64,000 nt of DNA from assembly GCA_017430325.1 (NCBI GenBank), contig JAFRNE010000035.1:62001-126000 (forward strand), written 5' to 3'. The notes under the pieces are model-generated. The model ran no database searches. It had not been told where the DNA came from and was given only the letters and a program-made list of their open reading frames with translations. Made by a program: the position numbers and the translations under genes. Below are positions 52,654 through 64,000 of this stretch, piece by piece (position 1 is the stretch's first letter; each line of letters starts with the position of its first letter). Source of the stretch: Eubacterium sp. (GTDB lineage: Bacteria; Bacillota; Clostridia; Lachnospirales; Lachnospiraceae).

Positions 52654-54597
52654 ATGTTCGATAATTCTTTTGCTTTGGGGGTATCGTGTTCTGCGCTTCT
52701 TATCTGTATAGTCAATCTGATCTATACATTTATCCAGAAACGTACCGATAAAACGCATAATAAGATATTTGTAGCCATTCTGTGCATACTTTCTATCAAC
52801 GCCATCAATGGTATCATTTCGGGTGCTTATGGCGATGACGTGACCCGTTCGGATATTTCATTTACGATCACGCAGGTGAGCAGGTATGCTTATTTTGTTA
52901 CGCATACAGCTCTCTGTCCGTTGTTCTTTTACTATGTATGTAATGTGAGCTTTGTATCCAATCGTATGTCGAGCTTGAAAGCAAAGCTTATATTCATGCC
53001 GTTTATTCTTACAGAGCTTATGGCTCTGACCAATCCATTAACTCATCTGGTTTATAAAGTAGACAGTGATCTTAAGTTCCAGCGTCAGTGGGGCGAGATA
53101 TTTATATATCTTGCGGCGCTGCTGTATTTCGTTCTTGCCTTTGCAGTTTTCAGAACATCGTGGAAGTTTATTTCAGGCAAGAGGAAGCCTGCCATGGTAT
53201 TTCTCTTTATCCTGGTTGCAGTAGGCGTTTTCATGCAGCTTCTTGATAAGAATCTGAAGGTTGAGGTTCTCTTTGAGGCAGTCGGTTTCACCGGCGTTAT
53301 GCTTTCGGTTGAAAACGAGGACGACAGAATTGACTTCGGAATGGGCTTCTACAACAGAGCGGCTTTGAATCTGGATATCGGCAGCAGCTTCAGGCATAAC
53401 AGAAAGCTCAACCTTATCATCCTGAAACTCAATAATTACGACCTTATCGACAGACTCATAGGGAATGGTGAGACAAATACAATAGCAGATATCATCTCCG
53501 GCTATCTGACATCCCACGTCAAGCGTTATCATATTTATGTTTCGGAGAAAAATACCTTCGTAATGACTCTCTATGATAAGGACAAGGAGAGTGTAGACAA
53601 GCTGGCGGAGGAGATCGCGGCAAGGTTTGAGGAACCGTGGGATTATAAAGATTTCAGCGTTCTCTTCAATTCAACGGTCATGGTCGCTGATATCCCGAAT
53701 CAGATCAAGTCCGCCTCGGAGATGTTCTATATGCTTGACAGTCCTGCGCTGGATGATAATGAGAAGAATCTTCTTAAGGATGAGGATCTGAATTTCATCA
53801 TGAGAAGACGTGCGGTAGAGGATGCGATATCAAGAGGCTTTGCGGAAAACAGCTACGAGGTTTATTACCAGCCAACCTTCCGTATAGATGGTGAGCTTCA
53901 CGGAGCGGAGGCACTTGTACGTCTCTTTGATAAAAAGCTTGGAAGCCTTTATCCGGATGAGTTTATACCGATAGCAGAGCAGAGCGGACTGATAGATGAT
54001 ATTGATGATTTTGTTCTTGAGGAGGTATGCAGATTTCTCGGAACAGGCATTCCGCAAAAATACAATATCGACCATATAAATGTCAATCTTTCTGTTATCC
54101 AGTGTATGAGACCGAGATTTGTTGAGACGATAGATGAGATAGTTGAAAGAAACGGCATTGATAAAAAGCTTATAAATTTTGAGATAACCGAGACCATCGC
54201 GGCGAGTGACTACGAGACGCTCAGCAAGATCATTGAGAGACTGAAGGATGAAGGCTTCATGTTCTCTATGGATGATTACGGAACGGGTTATTCAAATATG
54301 AGTGCTGTATTTTCACTTGACCTGGATGTTGTCAAGATCGACAAGAGTATACTCTGGGGAGCAGAGAAGAGCGAGCTTGGCATGGTCATCCTTGAAAATA
54401 CCATCAGGATGATACAGCAGATGAAAAAGAAGATATTGGTTGAAGGTGTTGAGACTGTAGACCATATAAAGCTTCTTAAGAAGCTTCAGGTTGATTACCT
54501 GCAGGGCTTCTATTTCTCGAAACCTATAACCAAAGAAGAATTTATTGATTTCATATCGGATCCGTTAAAAAAGGAATTTCACATCGGATCGATATAA
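52654..54597 (+). CDS. Membrane c-di-GMP phosphodiesterase: 7TM + degenerate GGDEF + EAL
   Basis: About 647 residues. Seven hydrophobic segments fill residues 1-215. A GGDEF-like fold follows (GFYNRAALNLDI start) but the catalytic GGDEF motif is replaced by SEKNTF, so it cannot make c-di-GMP. The EAL domain is complete: AEALVRL, NVNLSVIQ, FEITET, MDDYGTGYSN, VKIDKS, LVEGVET, LQGFYFSKP. It should hydrolyse c-di-GMP in response to an unknown signal at the membrane. GGGGG at 52644-52648 supports ATG 52654. Its 3' end overlaps the convergent AraC gene by 19 bp. Confidence 0.9.
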   Translation: MFDNSFALGVSCSALLICIVNLIYTFIQKRTDKTHNKIFVAILCILSINAINGIISGAYGDDVTRSDISFTITQVSRYAYFVTHTALCPLFFYYVCNVSFVSNRMSSLKAKLIFMPFILTELMALTNPLTHLVYKVDSDLKFQRQWGEIFIYLAALLYFVLAFAVFRTSWKFISGKRKPAMVFLFILVAVGVFMQLLDKNLKVEVLFEAVGFTGVMLSVENEDDRIDFGMGFYNRAALNLDIGSSFRHNRKLNLIILKLNNYDLIDRLIGNGETNTIADIISGYLTSHVKRYHIYVSEKNTFVMTLYDKDKESVDKLAEEIAARFEEPWDYKDFSVLFNSTVMVADIPNQIKSASEMFYMLDSPALDDNEKNLLKDEDLNFIMRRRAVEDAISRGFAENSYEVYYQPTFRIDGELHGAEALVRLFDKKLGSLYPDEFIPIAEQSGLIDDIDDFVLEEVCRFLGTGIPQKYNIDHINVNLSVIQCMRPRFVETIDEIVERNGIDKKLINFEITETIAASDYETLSKIIERLKDEGFMFSMDDYGTGYSNMSAVFSLDLDVVKIDKSILWGAEKSELGMVILENTIRMIQQMKKKILVEGVETVDHIKLLKKLQVDYLQGFYFSKPITKEEFIDFISDPLKKEFHIGSI

Positions 54598-55322
54598 TCC
54601 AGTTCTTTACGAAATCTGGCCGGTGTTTTACCGGTCAGTTTTTTGTAAGCGGCAGTAAAAGCGCTCTGCGAAGAAAAGCCGAGAGAGAAGGCTATATCGG
54701 ATATGGAGTATTTGGACTCTCTGAGCATATTCTTGGCAGTATTTATCTTTATAGATAATATGTATGATTTGACAGGTGTGCCGATCTCGCGGGCGAAGAG
54801 CTTTGAAAAATAGCTCGGGCTGAGATTTTCGTTCTCGGCAAGGCACTCTAAGGTGATCTGCTCATGCAGATGGTCATAGATATAGTCTATTGCATGGCGG
54901 ACGTAGATGGAGTATTTGTTGTTTTTATAGATCTTGCGCATCCTTGTGGCGAAGTCGATCTGGGCCTGCTCAAGAAGGTCGATCACCGAGTCGATGGTCT
55001 TACATTCGTCGGCAGCCTGGATGTAGATGTCGCTGATGGTGTAGGCCTCATCGTGAGGCATGCCTGCTTTGATACAGATACGTGATACGACACCGATAGC
55101 AACAACAAAGTGATAGATGGTGTTTCGGAGAGGGTTCTTTGAGAGAGTACCCTTACCTTTGAAGAAATCCTTCTTTATTTCCTTGAAGTTTTCCTTCACC
55201 TTTTCGACATTTCCGTTTCTGATATCATCATATCTCGAAAACTCGCTTCGGATGTCTGTCCTGACGAAGGCTTCCTCTCTTTGTATATATAATCTGTATA
55301 TTAATTCCTTGCCTGTATCCAT
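54579..55322 (-). CDS. AraC family transcriptional regulator (paralog B)
   Basis: 247 residues. Two C-terminal helix-turn-helix units: TLECLAENENLSPSYFSKLF and SISDIAFSLGFSSQSAFTAA, ending KKLTGKTPARFR. The N-terminal region (KNPLRNTIYHFVVA, AYTISDIYIQAAD) matches paralog A at 18.1 kb and is not a known ligand domain. Divergent from a MATE gene, which it may control. Confidence 0.87.
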   Translation of the reverse strand: MDTGKELIYRLYIQREEAFVRTDIRSEFSRYDDIRNGNVEKVKENFKEIKKDFFKGKGTLSKNPLRNTIYHFVVAIGVVSRICIKAGMPHDEAYTISDIYIQAADECKTIDSVIDLLEQAQIDFATRMRKIYKNNKYSIYVRHAIDYIYDHLHEQITLECLAENENLSPSYFSKLFAREIGTPVKSYILSIKINTAKNMLRESKYSISDIAFSLGFSSQSAFTAAYKKLTGKTPARFRKELDYIDPM

Positions 55323-55545
55323 AAAAAACCTCGCAAATATCCTGCAAATACTGTGTATATTCCCATAATACTACAAAATAGATAATCACACCATAATTTT
55401 ATAAAAATAAATATAGTTTTGATAAAAATAAAAAAATGTTTTGACTATAATCCGACTAACATTTGAAGATGGTTAAAAGTAATAACGGGGAACGATTATA
55501 AAGAGTTGAGAGAAAAGGATAAAACTTAAAAGGAAGACAAGAATT

Positions 55546-56922
55546 ATGGAAGATAAGAAGATAATCGATTTTACCCAGGGAAATCCTGCAAAACACATAA
55601 TAAGATTTTACATCCCACTGTTTTTCACAAGTCTGTTACAGCAGGTCTATAACTTTGTGGACGTATTGATAGTCGGCAAGGGTCTTGGCGACGATGCTTT
55701 TGCGTCTGTAGGAAATATGAGCTCGCTGTTTTTTCTTATAGTAGGCTTCTCCTTCGGACTGGCAAACGGCTTCGGCGTGCTGATTGCCCAGAGTTTTGGC
55801 GCGAAGAAGGTTGAGGAACTGAGACACAGGATAGCCGGTACGATACAGCTTGCAGTAGTTATGGCTGTATTTCTTACAACGATCAGTATCATATTCCTGC
55901 CGAATGCTTTAAGGCTCCTCAGAACAGATGAGAAGCTGATGGCCAACTGTCTGAAATACGGCTATATCATATTTGGAGGACTTGTTACTTCGATCGCTTA
56001 CAATATCAGTGCGGCGATCCTCAGAGCTCTCGGAGACAGCAGGACACCGCTTCGTGCGATAATCACATCATCAGTTATCAACCTTGCACTGGACAGCTTA
56101 TTTATCTTCGGGCTCGGTATGGGCGTTGAGGGTGCTGCTATCGCAACGATCATCTCGCAGATCATATCTGCAACTGTTTGTATAAGAAGGATCAGACAGA
56201 TCGAAATGATAAAGCTTCACAGGGAAGACTTTCAGAATGAGAAGAAGGTTTATATCGAGCTTTTCAGAAACGGTCTTCCGAATGCATTTATGAACTCCAT
56301 CACAGCGGTTGGCTGTATGGTCGTTCAGTATTTCATCAATGGATATGGTGTTGCATATACAACTGCTTATTCTGCCTGCAGTAAATACCTGAACCTGTTC
56401 ATGAATCCGGCCAGCACCGCAGGAAATGCCATGAGTGCATATACCAGCCAGAATTACGGTGCGAGAGAGTACGGCAGGATCAAGGACGGACTTAAGGTAT
56501 GTCTTTCGATAGCGCTTGTGGCATATCTGGTGCTGGGCTCTGTAATGGTATTTATGCCGGAGTTCCTTGCAAGGATACTGCTTAAGGGCGATGAGGCGGT
56601 AAGGCTTGCGTGCAGCTTTATTCCGGTTTGCGGAGTTTCAATAATAGCAGTTGATTTCCTGTTTGTATTCAGAAGCGGTGTTCAGGGAATGGGGTACCCT
56701 GTAATACCGATGTGGTCAGGTGCGCTGGAAATGGTGCTTAGGATAGCAGTTATCACACTTTTTATGGATAAGATAGGAATAACTGCAGCGGCTTTTGCAG
56801 AGACGAGTGCATGGATCGGAGCTCTGATAATGAACTCAACCGCATTTTTCAAGATACTTTTACCGAAACTGCGTGAAGACGAAAATATATTTTTTAAAAG
56901 AAAGAGGAGGGCTAGTGTATGA
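55546..56922 (+). CDS. MATE family efflux transporter (second copy)
   Basis: 458 residues, 12 segments: LQQVYNFVDVLIVGKGLG and AGNAMSAYTSQNYGA are the paired MATE motifs. Only moderately similar to the copy at 51.2 kb, so it is not a recent duplicate. AGGAAG precedes ATG 55546. It overlaps the epimerase gene by four bases (ATGA). The 223 bp before it are very AT-rich with no promoter I can defend. Confidence 0.9.
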   Translation: MEDKKIIDFTQGNPAKHIIRFYIPLFFTSLLQQVYNFVDVLIVGKGLGDDAFASVGNMSSLFFLIVGFSFGLANGFGVLIAQSFGAKKVEELRHRIAGTIQLAVVMAVFLTTISIIFLPNALRLLRTDEKLMANCLKYGYIIFGGLVTSIAYNISAAILRALGDSRTPLRAIITSSVINLALDSLFIFGLGMGVEGAAIATIISQIISATVCIRRIRQIEMIKLHREDFQNEKKVYIELFRNGLPNAFMNSITAVGCMVVQYFINGYGVAYTTAYSACSKYLNLFMNPASTAGNAMSAYTSQNYGAREYGRIKDGLKVCLSIALVAYLVLGSVMVFMPEFLARILLKGDEAVRLACSFIPVCGVSIIAVDFLFVFRSGVQGMGYPVIPMWSGALEMVLRIAVITLFMDKIGITAAAFAETSAWIGALIMNSTAFFKILLPKLREDENIFFKRKRRASV

Positions 56923-57941
56923 AGGCGTTATTTATCGGAGGAACAGGAACTATAAGTACGGCGATCGTTAAGAGGCTGGCTGAGGAGCTTGGATGGGAGG
57001 TCTGGCTTCTTAATCGCGGCAATCGCAGCGAGGTCGTTCCGGAGGGTGTACATCAGATAAAGGCTGATATCAATAATGAAGAAGAAGTTGCAAAGCTTCT
57101 GGACGGAATGTATTTTGATACGGTCAGTGAGTTTATCGGCTTTACTGTAGAGCAGGTGGAGCGCGATTACAGACTCTTTAAAGGAAAGACAAATCAGTAT
57201 ATCTATATAAGCTCTGCATCGGCTTATCATAAGCCTGCAGCAAGCTATGTTATCACAGAAGGAACGACTCTGGCCAATCCACACTGGGAGTATTCCAGAA
57301 ATAAGATCGCCAGCGAGGAGTTTCTTATGAAGAAATACAGGGAGGAAGGTTTCCCTGTTACGATAGTAAGGCCAAGCCATACTTATGATGAGAGAAATGT
57401 GCCTCTCGGAGTTCATGGCAAGAAGGGCTTCTTCCAGGTTATCAAGAGAATGCAGGAGGGTAAGCCTGTCATCATTCAGGGCGACGGTTCTTCTCTCTGG
57501 ACAGTAACCTTCAATAAGGACTTTGCAATCGGTTATACAGGGCTTATGGGCAACCGCCATGCAATAGGCGAGGCTTTCCAGATAACAGGTGACGAAGTGC
57601 TTACCTGGGATCAGATATATCAGACCATAGCAGATGCTCTCGGCGTTAAGCTGAGCGCATATCATATTTCTTCTGAATATCTCAGTGCAGTAGGGGATAA
57701 ATACGGCTTTGATTTCGAAGGAAGCCTGATCGGCGACAAGGCGGTTTCGGTTGTATTTGATAACAGGAAGCTGAAGAGAGCGGTGCCTGATATGAAGACG
57801 ACCGTAAGATTCGACCAGGGTGTAAGGATTGCTCTTGATCATGTACTGTCCCATCCGGAGTGCCAGGTAGAAGATCCTGAATTCGATGAGTGGTGCGACA
57901 GAGTGATTGCCGCAGTCGAAGAATCGAAGAAGCTTGTTTAA
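56919..57941 (+). CDS. NAD-dependent epimerase/dehydratase (extended SDR)
   Basis: 340 residues. Rossmann motif GGTGTIS near the N-terminus, YISSASAY, and the catalytic YSRNK; IVRPSHTYDER and the C-terminal substrate domain fit nucleotide-sugar epimerase-like proteins. Substrate unknown. Translationally coupled to the second MATE gene. Confidence 0.88.
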   Translation: MKALFIGGTGTISTAIVKRLAEELGWEVWLLNRGNRSEVVPEGVHQIKADINNEEEVAKLLDGMYFDTVSEFIGFTVEQVERDYRLFKGKTNQYIYISSASAYHKPAASYVITEGTTLANPHWEYSRNKIASEEFLMKKYREEGFPVTIVRPSHTYDERNVPLGVHGKKGFFQVIKRMQEGKPVIIQGDGSSLWTVTFNKDFAIGYTGLMGNRHAIGEAFQITGDEVLTWDQIYQTIADALGVKLSAYHISSEYLSAVGDKYGFDFEGSLIGDKAVSVVFDNRKLKRAVPDMKTTVRFDQGVRIALDHVLSHPECQVEDPEFDEWCDRVIAAVEESKKLV

Positions 57942-58038
57942 ACAAAGCTTTAACAAATGCAGGAAAGTATTTTTTATATATAAATCTCAGCTCTGATAGG
58001 ATGCGTTTTAAAATTCACAAAATTTTTAAAATTAGTGA

Positions 58039-58067
58039 TTGACACTCTTGATATTTAATGTTATCAT
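58039..58067 (+). promoter_or_regulatory. rpoBC promoter
   Basis: TTGACA (58039-58044), 17-bp spacer, TATCAT (58062-58067). Two TATGGGTT direct repeats follow near 58080-58100. Confidence 0.7.
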
Positions 58068-58152
58068 TATCATCTGTCATTATGGGTTATTATGGGTTTA
58101 TAGCCTATTAAGCCTGTGAGACACAAAAATAATTCAAGGGGTGAATGCGTCG

Positions 58153-61100
58153 ATGAATAAGTACAGAATGCATCCTATCAAGTCGGGAAGAAGCCAGAGA
58201 ATGGGATATTCCAGCAAGAAGGAAGTTATTGACATGCCTAACCTTATAGAGGTTCAGGTCAGCTCGTACGAATGGTTCCTTACCGAAGGGCTAAGAGAAG
58301 CTTTTGACGATATTTCTCCTATAACTGATTTCACCGGACAGCTCAGTCTGGAGTTCGTTGATTTCCAGTTATGCAGAGATGATATCAAGTACACTATTGA
58401 AGAATGCAAGGAGAGAGATGCTACATATGCAGCTCCGCTCAAGGTAAAAGTCCGCCTCAATAATCAGGAGACAGAAGAGATCAGCCAGCATGAGATATTC
58501 ATGGGTGACCTTCCGCTTATGACTGAGACAGGTACATTTGTCATCAATGGAGCTGAGCGTGTTATCGTAAGCCAGTTAGTTCGTTCTCCTGGTATATATT
58601 TCGCAATCGGTCACGATAAGATCGGTAAAACACTTTATTCCAGCCAGGTAATTCCTAACAGAGGTGCATGGCTTGAGTATGAAACAGATTCTAATGATGT
58701 ATTCTATGTACGTGTGGACAGGACCAGAAAGGTTCCTATCACAGTATTCATTCGTTCGCTTGGCATAGGAACAAATGAAGAAATACTTGAGCTTTTCGGC
58801 GAAGAGCCAAAGCTCCTTGCTTCATTTGAGAAGGATCCATCAAGAAGCTACGAGGAAGGTCTCCTTGAGCTCTATAAGAAGATCAGACCGGGTGAACCTC
58901 TCGCTGTTGAAAGTGCAGAAAGCCTTATCAACAGTATGTTCTTCGATGTAAGAAGATATGATCTGGCTAAGGTCGGAAGATATAAGTTTAATAAGAAGCT
59001 TGCACTTGCTAACCGTATTGACGGATTTATCCTCGCAGAGGATGTAATCGATCCGACAACAGGTGAGCTGCTTTTCTCTGCCGGTGAGATCGTAAGCCGC
59101 GAGGCAGCTAAGGCTATCCAGAATGCAGCAGTACCATATGTAGTTGTACAGACAGAGGAGAAGAACGTTAAGGTTCTTTCAAATATGGCTGTAGATCTTC
59201 GTGAGTACGTTGATTTTGATCCTGCTGAGGTTGGTATCAGTGAGTATGTATACTATCCTGCACTTAAGAGACTTCTTGAGGAATATGACGACGCAGATGA
59301 ACTTAAGGAAGCTATCAGGGCAGCAGTAAACGATCTTGTTCCAAAGCATATTACAAAGGAAGATATACTTGCTTCTATTAATTATAATATGCACCTTGAG
59401 TACGGTGTTGGTAGTGATGATGATATCGACCACCTCGGAAACAGACGTATCAGATCTGTTGGAGAACTTCTCCAGAATCAGTATCGTATAGGTCTTTCAA
59501 GACTTGAGAGAGTTGTCAGAGAGCGTATGACAACTCAGGATATTGAAACTATTTCACCTCAATCACTTATAAATATTAAGCCGGTTACAGCTGCAGTTAA
59601 GGAGTTCTTCGGTTCATCACAGCTTTCACAGTTCATGGATCAGAATAACCCGCTTTCTGAGCTTACACATAAGAGACGTCTTTCAGCACTTGGTCCTGGT
59701 GGTCTTTCACGAGACAGAGCCGGATTCGAGGTTCGAGACGTACACTATACACATTACGGAAGAATGTGTCCTATCGAGACACCTGAAGGTCCTAACATCG
59801 GTCTTATCAACTCACTTGCAACATTTGCAAGGATCAATGAGTATGGTTTCATCGAGGCTCCTTATCGTGTAGTAGATAAGACAGATCCTGAGAACCCTGT
59901 TGTTACAGAAGAAGTTGTTTACCTTACAGCTGATGAGGAAGATAACTACCATGTTGCACAGGCTTCCGAGCAGCTTGATGCTGACGGACATTTCGTAAGA
60001 AATAACGTAGCAGGACGTTTCAGAGAAGAGACTGCAGAGTTTGCTAAGAGTGAGATCGACCTCATGGACGTATCACCTCGTATGGTTTTCTCTGTTGCTA
60101 CATCAATGGTACCTTTCCTTCAGAACGATGATGCTAACCGTGCCCTCATGGGATCGAACATGCAGCGTCAGGCGGTTCCGCTTCTTAGAACGGATTCACC
60201 TGTCATCGGTACAGGCATGGAGGCTAAGGCGGCTGTTGACTCAGGTGTCTGCATCGTATGTAAGCGTGACGGTGTTGTTGAGCTTTCTTCAAGCGAGAAG
60301 ATCATCGTTAAGGCTGACGAGGATGGAACACTTGATGAATACAATGTAATTAAGTTTGCAAGAAGTAACCAGGGTAACTGCATGAACCAGCATCCGATCG
60401 TTGTAACAGGCGAGAAGGTTAAGAAGGGTGAGGTTATCGCAGACGGTGCTTCAACATATAATGGAGAGCTTGCTCTTGGTAAGAACCCGCTTATCGGTTT
60501 CATGACCTGGGAAGGTTATAACTACGAGGATGCGGTACTTCTTTCAGAGAGACTCGTTAAGGAAGATGTTTACACCTCAGTTCATATTGAAGAGTATGAA
60601 GCAGAGGCTCGTGATACAAAGCTTGGTGCCGAGGAGATCACAAGAGACCTTGCAGGTCTTTCTCAGGATGCTCTTAAGGATCTTGATGAGAACGGTATCA
60701 TCCGTATCGGTGCTGAGGTTCGTGCCGGTGACATCCTTGTAGGTAAGGTTACTCCTAAGGGAGAGACAGAGCTTACAGCAGAGGAGAGACTTCTCAGAGC
60801 TATCTTTGGTGAGAAGGCAAGAGAGGTTAGGGATACATCCCTCAGAGTTCCTCACGGTGCATACGGCGTTGTTATGGATACAAAGGTATTTACAAGGGAG
60901 AACGGCGATGAGCTTCCTCCTGGAGTAAATAAATCAGTCAGAGTATATATCGCTCAGAAGAGAAAGATTTCAGTCGGCGATAAGATGGCCGGCCGTCATG
61001 GTAACAAGGGTGTCGTTTCAAGAGTGCTTCCTGTAGAGGATATGCCATTCCTTCCAAACGGACGTCCACTTGATATCGTGCTTAATCCTCTCGGCGTTCC

Positions 61101-61998
61101 TTCACGTATGAATATCGGTCAGGTGCTCGAGCTTCACTTCGGTCTTGCTGCACAGGTACTTGGCTTCAAGGTATCTACACCTATATTTGACGGTGCTAAC
61201 GAGAAGGACATCAGAGCAACACTCGTGATGGCTAACGATTACGTAAATACAGAATGGGAAGATTTCGAGGCTAAATATAAGGACGCTGTTGATCCTGAGG
61301 TTATGCAGTATCTCTATGATAACAGAGATCACAGAGAAGAGTGGAAGGGCGTTCCTATCGATGAGACCGGTAAGGTAACACTTCGTGACGGACGTACAGG
61401 TGAGGAGTTCCCTGCACCTATTTCAATCGGATACATGCATTATCTTAAACTTCATCACCTTGTTGATGATAAGATCCATGCTCGTTCAACCGGTCCTTAC
61501 TCACTCGTTACACAGCAGCCTCTCGGTGGTAAAGCGCAGTTCGGTGGACAGCGTTTCGGAGAGATGGAAGTTTGGGCTCTTGAGGCTTATGGTGCTTCTT
61601 ATACACTGCAGGAGATCCTTACTGTTAAGTCCGATGACGTAACAGGACGTGTTAAGACATACGAAGCTATCATCAAGGGCGACAATATTCCTGAGCCTGG
61701 TATCCCTGAATCATTCAAGGTACTCCTTAAGGAATTCCAGTCACTCGGTCTGGATGTAAGAGTACTTACAGATGATGATGTAGAGGTTGAGCTTGGTGAA
61801 TCTGTTGATTACGATCAGAATACAAGAAAGTTCCTTGAAGGCGATGAGAAGTTCGGCGAGGATCTTGAGTCACAGGGCTACAGCGGAGTAGACGAAGAAG
61901 GAGAGCTTACATCACTTTCGGATGATTACACCGATGATTATAGCGATGACTATGAAGGCGATTATTCTGATGATTTTTCAGATGACAGCGATTTTTAA
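58153..61998 (+). CDS. rpoB: DNA-directed RNA polymerase subunit beta
   Basis: About 1,281 residues. The rifampicin region [20 protein letters not shown] is wild type at the usual resistance positions; [24 protein letters not shown] and [20 protein letters not shown] are further beta signatures. AAGGGGTG at 58137-58144 is eight bases before ATG 58153; an in-frame GTG at 58141 overlaps it. The C-terminus has an unusual Asp/Tyr/Ser-rich acidic tail ([18 protein letters not shown]). Confidence 0.98.
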   Translation: MNKYRMHPIKSGRSQRMGYSSKKEVIDMPNLIEVQVSSYEWFLTEGLREAFDDISPITDFTGQLSLEFVDFQLCRDDIKYTIEECKERDATYAAPLKVKVRLNNQETEEISQHEIFMGDLPLMTETGTFVINGAERVIVSQLVRSPGIYFAIGHDKIGKTLYSSQVIPNRGAWLEYETDSNDVFYVRVDRTRKVPITVFIRSLGIGTNEEILELFGEEPKLLASFEKDPSRSYEEGLLELYKKIRPGEPLAVESAESLINSMFFDVRRYDLAKVGRYKFNKKLALANRIDGFILAEDVIDPTTGELLFSAGEIVSREAAKAIQNAAVPYVVVQTEEKNVKVLSNMAVDLREYVDFDPAEVGISEYVYYPALKRLLEEYDDADELKEAIRAAVNDLVPKHITKEDILASINYNMHLEYGVGSDDDIDHLGNRRIRSVGELLQNQYRIGLSRLERVVRERMTTQDIETISPQSLINIKPVTAAVKEFFGSSQLSQFMDQNNPLSELTHKRRLSALGPGGLSRDRAGFEVRDVHYTHYGRMCPIETPEGPNIGLINSLATFARINEYGFIEAPYRVVDKTDPENPVVTEEVVYLTADEEDNYHVAQASEQLDADGHFVRNNVAGRFREETAEFAKSEIDLMDVSPRMVFSVATSMVPFLQNDDANRALMGSNMQRQAVPLLRTDSPVIGTGMEAKAAVDSGVCIVCKRDGVVELSSSEKIIVKADEDGTLDEYNVIKFARSNQGNCMNQHPIVVTGEKVKKGEVIADGASTYNGELALGKNPLIGFMTWEGYNYEDAVLLSERLVKEDVYTSVHIEEYEAEARDTKLGAEEITRDLAGLSQDALKDLDENGIIRIGAEVRAGDILVGKVTPKGETELTAEERLLRAIFGEKAREVRDTSLRVPHGAYGVVMDTKVFTRENGDELPPGVNKSVRVYIAQKRKISVGDKMAGRHGNKGVVSRVLPVEDMPFLPNGRPLDIVLNPLGVPSRMNIGQVLELHFGLAAQVLGFKVSTPIFDGANEKDIRATLVMANDYVNTEWEDFEAKYKDAVDPEVMQYLYDNRDHREEWKGVPIDETGKVTLRDGRTGEEFPAPISIGYMHYLKLHHLVDDKIHARSTGPYSLVTQQPLGGKAQFGGQRFGEMEVWALEAYGASYTLQEILTVKSDDVTGRVKTYEAIIKGDNIPEPGIPESFKVLLKEFQSLGLDVRVLTDDDVEVELGESVDYDQNTRKFLEGDEKFGEDLESQGYSGVDEEGELTSLSDDYTDDYSDDYEGDYSDDFSDDSDF

Positions 61999-62001
61999 TG
62001 A

Positions 62002-64000
<1,999 letters not shown>

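Noticed and set aside
56928..57956. 342-codon antisense ORF opposite the epimerase gene
   Set aside because: The plus-strand frame has complete SDR motifs and coupling to the MATE gene; the antisense product shows no family motif.
48525..58038. Mobile element inserted between rplL and rpoB
   Set aside because: No transposase, integrase, terminal repeats or tRNA site is visible; the genes look chromosomal in style.
58153..61998. Rifampicin-resistance substitutions in rpoB
   Set aside because: The resistance cluster reads wild type ([16 protein letters not shown]).

Overview
The window looks like a chromosome segment of a Gram-positive, low-to-medium GC member of the Clostridia, most likely a Lachnospiraceae (Butyrivibrio/Roseburia-like). 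The grounds are strong AGGAGG-type ribosome binding sites, a FabK-type fatty acid cluster, a Firmicute-type L10 leader before rplJL, Gram-positive surface proteins ending in TGD + membrane anchor, and several MATE pumps and CPBP proteins. The genus is inference.

Region 1 (1-7.3 kb): the end of an ABC-2 permease fused to a CPBP protease, a membrane-anchored GH25 lysozyme, a Bcp peroxiredoxin, a one-chain MurT-GatD fusion whose glutaminase half has lost its catalytic Cys and His, and a lone diaminobutyrate aminotransferase (EctB). Region 2 (7.3-17.9 kb): fatty acid synthesis. A rightward operon acpP-accD-accA-fabK-fabD-fabG-fabF-fabZ-marR faces a leftward pair (acyl-CoA synthetase and a second FabF). 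The 345-bp divergent region between them holds two good promoters and two near-perfect palindromes. fabH, accB and accC are not in the window. Region 3 (18-21.2 kb): AraC regulator, Nudix hydrolase, NhaC antiporter.

Region 4 (21.3-29.5 kb): a solitary 1,920-residue protein carrying a papain/C39-like Cys-His-Asp site, then (minus strand) a GH13 glycosidase and an EamA transporter. The 549 bp between the GH13 gene and the next surface protein gene hold a promoter/operator, a relic of a licD 3' end, an orphan terminator, a 37-codon leader ORF and an attenuator-like hairpin.

Region 5 (30-46.7 kb) is the most unusual part. A five-gene leftward operon encodes a polyprenyl-phosphate-sugar synthase-like GT2, a DUF2304 protein, a second GT2, a PglB/STT3-type oligosaccharyltransferase with all catalytic motifs, and a Wzx flippase fused to a LicD domain. 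It is bracketed by two large, related, sequon-containing surface proteins. The layout suggests a dedicated lipid-linked-glycan assembly and N-glycosylation system for cell-surface adhesins in a Gram-positive bacterium.

Region 6 (46.8-64 kb): the ribosomal/RNA polymerase block, split apart. rplJ-rplL (with L10 leader) are separated from rpoB-rpoC by about 9.5 kb holding an SsuABC-like ABC transporter, two MATE pumps, an EAL phosphodiesterase, an AraC regulator paralogous to the one at 18 kb, and an NAD-dependent epimerase. rpoC runs off the right edge.
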